From contig QCHH01000014.1 in assembly GCA_003279585.1 (NCBI GenBank), positions 1 through 33,836 on the forward strand: a stretch of 33,836 nucleotides of DNA, written 5' to 3'. Positions 31,664-33,836 of this stretch are shown here, piece after piece. The notes under the pieces are model-generated. The model was not told the DNA's origin. It saw only the letters and a list, made by a program, of their open reading frames with translations, and made no database searches. The position numbers and the translations under genes are program-made. Origin of the DNA: Prochlorococcus sp. AG-402-A08. GTDB lineage: Bacteria; Cyanobacteriota; Cyanobacteriia; PCC-6307; Cyanobiaceae. Within the stretch, counting starts at the first letter, position 1. Every line of letters begins with the position of its first letter.

Positions 31664-31789
31664 AATATAAATATTAGATTTTGCCCCCAAAGCTAATTTT
31701 GACTTTTTTTGAGATCTTGAGACTTATTGCGCTGCAATTAAAAAGGACGCCTTCCAGCGTCCATGAATCAATTGGGTAATAAGGCTGAT
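31664..31789 (-). repeat. ssrA-terminator repeat, copy E (the genuine ssrA 3' end)
   Basis: The element directly after the tmRNA coding piece. Core CAATTAAAAAGGACGCCTTC, CAGCGTCCATGAATCAATTG, GGTAATAAGGCTGAT (31736-31789 by eye). Copies A-D share the core but not the tmRNA body to its right, so E is the parental location. Confidence 0.92.
31740..31762 (-). terminator. intrinsic terminator of ssrA
   Basis: On the minus strand GGACGC, loop TGGAAG, GCGTCC, then TTTTT. Perfect 6-bp GC-rich stem with T-run, about 50 bases after the tag stop codon. Confidence 0.88.
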
Positions 31790-32007
31790 CTGACCCCATC
31801 TCCTAAAAGATCAAGCAGCAACAGGGGCTGTTTGACGGGAGAAACTAACGATGTTGTTAGCAGTTATGGTTTTGCTCTGACCGAGCAGGCTTCAGTCACT
31901 CGCCTGATACCCCGTCGAAGCCATTGCAGCCCCATTTATGGAGCTGAGCGGAATCGAACCGCTGTCCGAGATACTGGTGTGAATCACCTAGTCTGTTAGA
32001 AACAGAC
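31785..32007 (-). ncRNA. ssrA: tmRNA, permuted two-piece form
   Basis: Read on the minus strand, the acceptor piece comes first: T-arm AGCGG-TTCGATT-CCGCT and acceptor strand ending AGCTCCA at 31939. After TAAAT comes the coding piece, starting GGGGCTGCAATGGCTTCGAC at 31933. GGGGCT pairs with AGCTCC to close the tRNA-like end. The coding piece holds the tag frame. This gene order (3' half before 5' half) is the circularly permuted arrangement known in alphaproteobacteria and picocyanobacteria; the transcript is cut to two RNAs. Rescues stalled ribosomes with SmpB. Outer ends are approximate; a GTCTG/CAGAC hairpin at 31991-32007 probably lies at the 5' end. Confidence 0.93.
31811..31861 (-). 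other. tmRNA proteolysis-tag reading frame
   Basis: Resume codon GCT at 31859-31861, then to TGA at 31811-31813: ANNIVSFSRQTAPVAA. The AxNIV...APVAA form is characteristic of marine Synechococcus/Prochlorococcus tags, ending in the ClpXP-type AA. Confidence 0.93.
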
Positions 32008-32089
32008 AAACTTATTCTGACAGATCTTTTGGAATTAATCGATTAGTGTTGAAAGAACTTTTTTATCGTTTTTTAATCAATTAAAGATA

Positions 32090-33214
32090 ATGAAACTCGT
32101 TGCATCCATTTCACAAGGTTTGGAAAAAGAGGGTGCAAAAGAGTTGATAGAACTTGGAGCTCAATCCGTTAAAGCTTCAAGAAGACATATATTATTTGAG
32201 GCTGATATGGCTTGTTTATACAGATTACATTTAAGAGCTCGATTATCTTTTAGATTTTTACGAGAGATTTCCAGATTTCCCTGCCATGGCCCCTATGAAC
32301 TATATAGCGGTGTTCAAAGATCTATTGACTGGGAAAATTGGCTACAGCCGAAAAAGAGTTTTCGAGTAGATGTTACTGGATTTGGGGATGGATTATCACA
32401 TACCCATTTCACTGCTTTGCAGGTGAAAAATGCAATTATTGATTTACAAAGAGAGCTATGGGGTGTTCGCTCAAATATCGATTTAAGCAATCCCGATGTT
32501 TGTTTCCATTTGCACTTAGCTCATAATCAAGCCGTTTTCAGCGTTGATGGTAGTAACTCCAGTCTTCACAAAAGAGGTTATAGGCCAGCCGTTGGCATAG
32601 CTCCAATTAAGGAGACATTAGCTGCAGGCTTAATGCGAATGACCGAGTGGGATGGAAATAGTCATTTAGTAGATCCATTCTGTGGCTCTGGAACATTTTT
32701 GATTGAAGCAGTTAGCTCTTTGCTTGGACATGCATCTGGATTAGATAGACAATTTCTGTTTAAAAATTGGCCCGATTTTGATAACTCTATTTGGGATAAA
32801 GAATTAAAAATGGCACAGAAGATGAAACCTTTAAATAAGAAGTTACCTAAAATAATTGGCTGTGAAGTTGATGAAATGACTGCTAACTCCGCTAGTGATA
32901 ACGTAAGAAAAGCGGGCTTAGCAAATCATATAGAAATAATTAACTGTCCTTTTCATGAATTTCAATTACCGTCTGGATTAGGACTTCTAGTATGTAATCC
33001 TCCTTATGGGGTAAGAATAGGTGATGAAAAAGAACTATCTAATCTTTATAAAGCATTAGGCGAATATTGCAAAAAACAAGCTTCTGGCTGGGATCTTTGG
33101 TTACTTAACGGGAATCCAAAACTCAGTAAACATTTAGGTATGAAAGCAAGTCGACGTTTTCAAGTAAATAATGGTTCAATTGATTGTCGATGGTTGAATT
33201 ATCAAATTAGATAA
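32090..33214 (+). CDS. THUMP-domain RNA methyltransferase (RlmL/Trm14-like), 374 aa
   Basis: N-terminal THUMP-type RNA-binding region (about 1-155; KLVASISQGLEKEGAKELIE at the start, SNPDVCFHLHLAHNQAVFSV), followed by the class I methyltransferase domain: LVDPFCGSGTFLIEAV (SAM-binding, about 193-208), IIGCEVDEMT, and LLVCNPPYGVRIG with the NPPY catalytic motif (about 303). This is the UPF0020 family, often mislabelled DNA adenine methylase; it probably makes N2-methylguanosine in rRNA or tRNA. E. coli RlmL has an extra C-terminal half not present here. Core chromosomal gene; divergent from ssrA, promoter region 32008-32089. Confidence 0.9.
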   Translation: MKLVASISQGLEKEGAKELIELGAQSVKASRRHILFEADMACLYRLHLRARLSFRFLREISRFPCHGPYELYSGVQRSIDWENWLQPKKSFRVDVTGFGDGLSHTHFTALQVKNAIIDLQRELWGVRSNIDLSNPDVCFHLHLAHNQAVFSVDGSNSSLHKRGYRPAVGIAPIKETLAAGLMRMTEWDGNSHLVDPFCGSGTFLIEAVSSLLGHASGLDRQFLFKNWPDFDNSIWDKELKMAQKMKPLNKKLPKIIGCEVDEMTANSASDNVRKAGLANHIEIINCPFHEFQLPSGLGLLVCNPPYGVRIGDEKELSNLYKALGEYCKKQASGWDLWLLNGNPKLSKHLGMKASRRFQVNNGSIDCRWLNYQIR

Positions 33215-33215
33215 T

Positions 33216-33602
33216 TTAATTTTTTCCTAAAACAGCTTTTGTAGTTTTTGCAATTCCTTCTAATGTTTCTGGAAGGTAAGGACCTTTTGCCAGATATCCT
33301 CCAATTCTCAGACTCATCCCCGCTAATGCAAGATTTATAAACACTAAAATTAAAATTGTTGATTTATTATCAATTTCAAGTAAGTCTCTAAGCCAATATC
33401 CAAGAATTAATTCAGACCCAAGTAAGGCAAATAACATCAAAACCCCTCCAGTAGCTAAGAAAATCACACCACTTATGAGGCGACGTTTTTCTCTGTCCAT
33501 TTCTTGCAGCGCAATGCGGACATGAAGATCCATCACTGAACTGGCAAGTGCAGTAACTCTTGCTGCAGCTCCTATTCCTTTTTTGCGTTCTGAATTGGTC
33601 AT
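33216..33602 (-). CDS. phage-holin-family (DUF1469-like) membrane protein, 128 aa
   Basis: After an N-terminal cytoplasmic region (AARVTALASSVMDLHVRIAL, MDREKRRLISG) come two membrane helices (about 43-68 VIFLATGGVLMLFALLGSEL, and 80-98 TILILVFINLALAGMSL), then the basic tail. This matches the Holin-X/DUF1469 family of small chromosomal membrane proteins, usually next to DUF883/YqjD-like genes. Here the preceding gene on the same strand is of that type, with stop and start overlapping by one base (TAATG, 33602). Not a lysis protein in this context. Confidence 0.8.
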   Translation of the reverse strand: MTNSERKKGIGAAARVTALASSVMDLHVRIALQEMDREKRRLISGVIFLATGGVLMLFALLGSELILGYWLRDLLEIDNKSTILILVFINLALAGMSLRIGGYLAKGPYLPETLEGIAKTTKAVLGKN

Positions 33603-33836
33603 TAATTTCTTCTGCCTCCACCAAGCAGTATGCCAAATAAAACTCCAATTCCCGCAGCAATTCCGATAGCTAACAGGGGCCTTTTTCTTACTGGCTTTTC
33701 AATTCGTGGTCTTAGCGTACTATTTAACTCATCTAGGAGGTCCTCAAGCTGTTTTTCGAGAGGCTCCAAAGACTCTGCCAGTCCTTTAGTTGTGTCAGAT
33801 GCAGAGTGAAATATTTCTTCTAGTTGTTCTTGTACT
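33602..33836 (-). CDS. DUF883/ElaB-like membrane protein, C-terminal part
   Basis: The frame enters from the right edge and reads VQEQLEEIFHSASDTTKGLA, ESLEPLEKQLEDLLDELNST, then RPLLAIGIAAGIGVLFGILL and GGGRRN, TAA 33602-33604. Amphipathic helices followed by one C-terminal glycine-rich transmembrane helix: the ElaB/YqjD/DUF883 pattern, in which related proteins bind ribosomes or the membrane in stationary phase. The first residues lie outside the window. Overlaps the next gene's ATG by one base, so they are translated together. Confidence 0.8.
   Translation of the reverse strand, partial: VQEQLEEIFHSASDTTKGLAESLEPLEKQLEDLLDELNSTLRPRIEKPVRKRPLLAIGIAAGIGVLFGILLGGGRRN

Noticed and set aside
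31763-31999. 78-codon plus-strand ORF
   Set aside because: Lies antisense across the tmRNA gene; its start comes from the repeat element. No protein-like composition.
33216-33602. Prophage lysis holin
   Set aside because: Context is the usual DUF883/DUF1469 chromosomal pair; no endolysin or other phage genes.

Overview
This window looks like chromosome of a low-GC marine picocyanobacterium, most likely Prochlorococcus; a low-light, NATL-like relative is my guess and cannot be settled here. The case rests on a permuted two-piece tmRNA gene whose tag reads ANNIVSFSRQTAPVAA, a 35-residue high-light-inducible protein (Hlip), cyanobacterial families such as DUF4912 and DUF3303, AT-rich composition, and many very short genes. 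Much of the window has the texture of a hypervariable genomic island: wide intergenic spaces, tiny or broken genes, a dead integrase fragment, and unusual surface and secreted proteins. The right end, from about 31.8 kb, returns to core genes.

Layout. 1-2.8 kb: 5' part of a giant secreted adhesin-like gene (C-type-lectin-like, Calx-beta, Ig-like and cadherin-like modules) containing a perfect 284-bp internal duplication. 3.0-3.2 kb: C-terminal remnant of a tyrosine recombinase. 3.2-6.3 kb: leftward small hypothetical genes, two of them apparently frameshifted. 6.7-7.7 kb: a rightward run of very small, mostly membrane, proteins, one split by a poly-T frameshift. 7.8-12.5 kb: a 22-bp minisatellite, a TPR protein, a membrane-anchored SNase-like nuclease and small unknowns. 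13.1-16.1 kb: DUF2237, conserved small proteins, a renalase-like flavoprotein with a secreted partner. 16.7-17.4 kb: the Hlip gene and a 33-codon ORF with an unusually long Shine-Dalgarno match, closed by a strong terminator. 17.5-25.7 kb: DUF4912 protein, a second copy of an unnamed family also found at 5.8 kb, an SDR, a helix-hairpin-helix protein, a ParA-like ATPase, an ABC exporter, a glycosyltransferase and a DUF3303 protein.

26.2-31.8 kb is the most striking part. A 50-125 bp element lies at the authentic 3' end of ssrA (about 31.73-31.79 kb), where on the minus strand it forms the tmRNA terminator. It recurs four more times to the left, near 30.7, 29.7, 28.9 and 26.3 kb. Between successive copies sit single genes or gene pairs: two CsgG-like secreted proteins, a secreted cupin, a secreted unknown, and a 2OG-Fe(II) oxygenase-like protein. 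The copy nearest ssrA is almost identical to the genuine one and the more distant ones are more diverged. I read this as serial accretion of small cargo cassettes at the ssrA 3' end, leaving displaced ssrA terminators as scars, which would fit tyrosine-recombinase islands known in Prochlorococcus. That reading is inference; the repeats themselves are visible in the sequence.

After ssrA come a THUMP-type RNA methyltransferase gene and, convergent with it, two genes for small membrane proteins.
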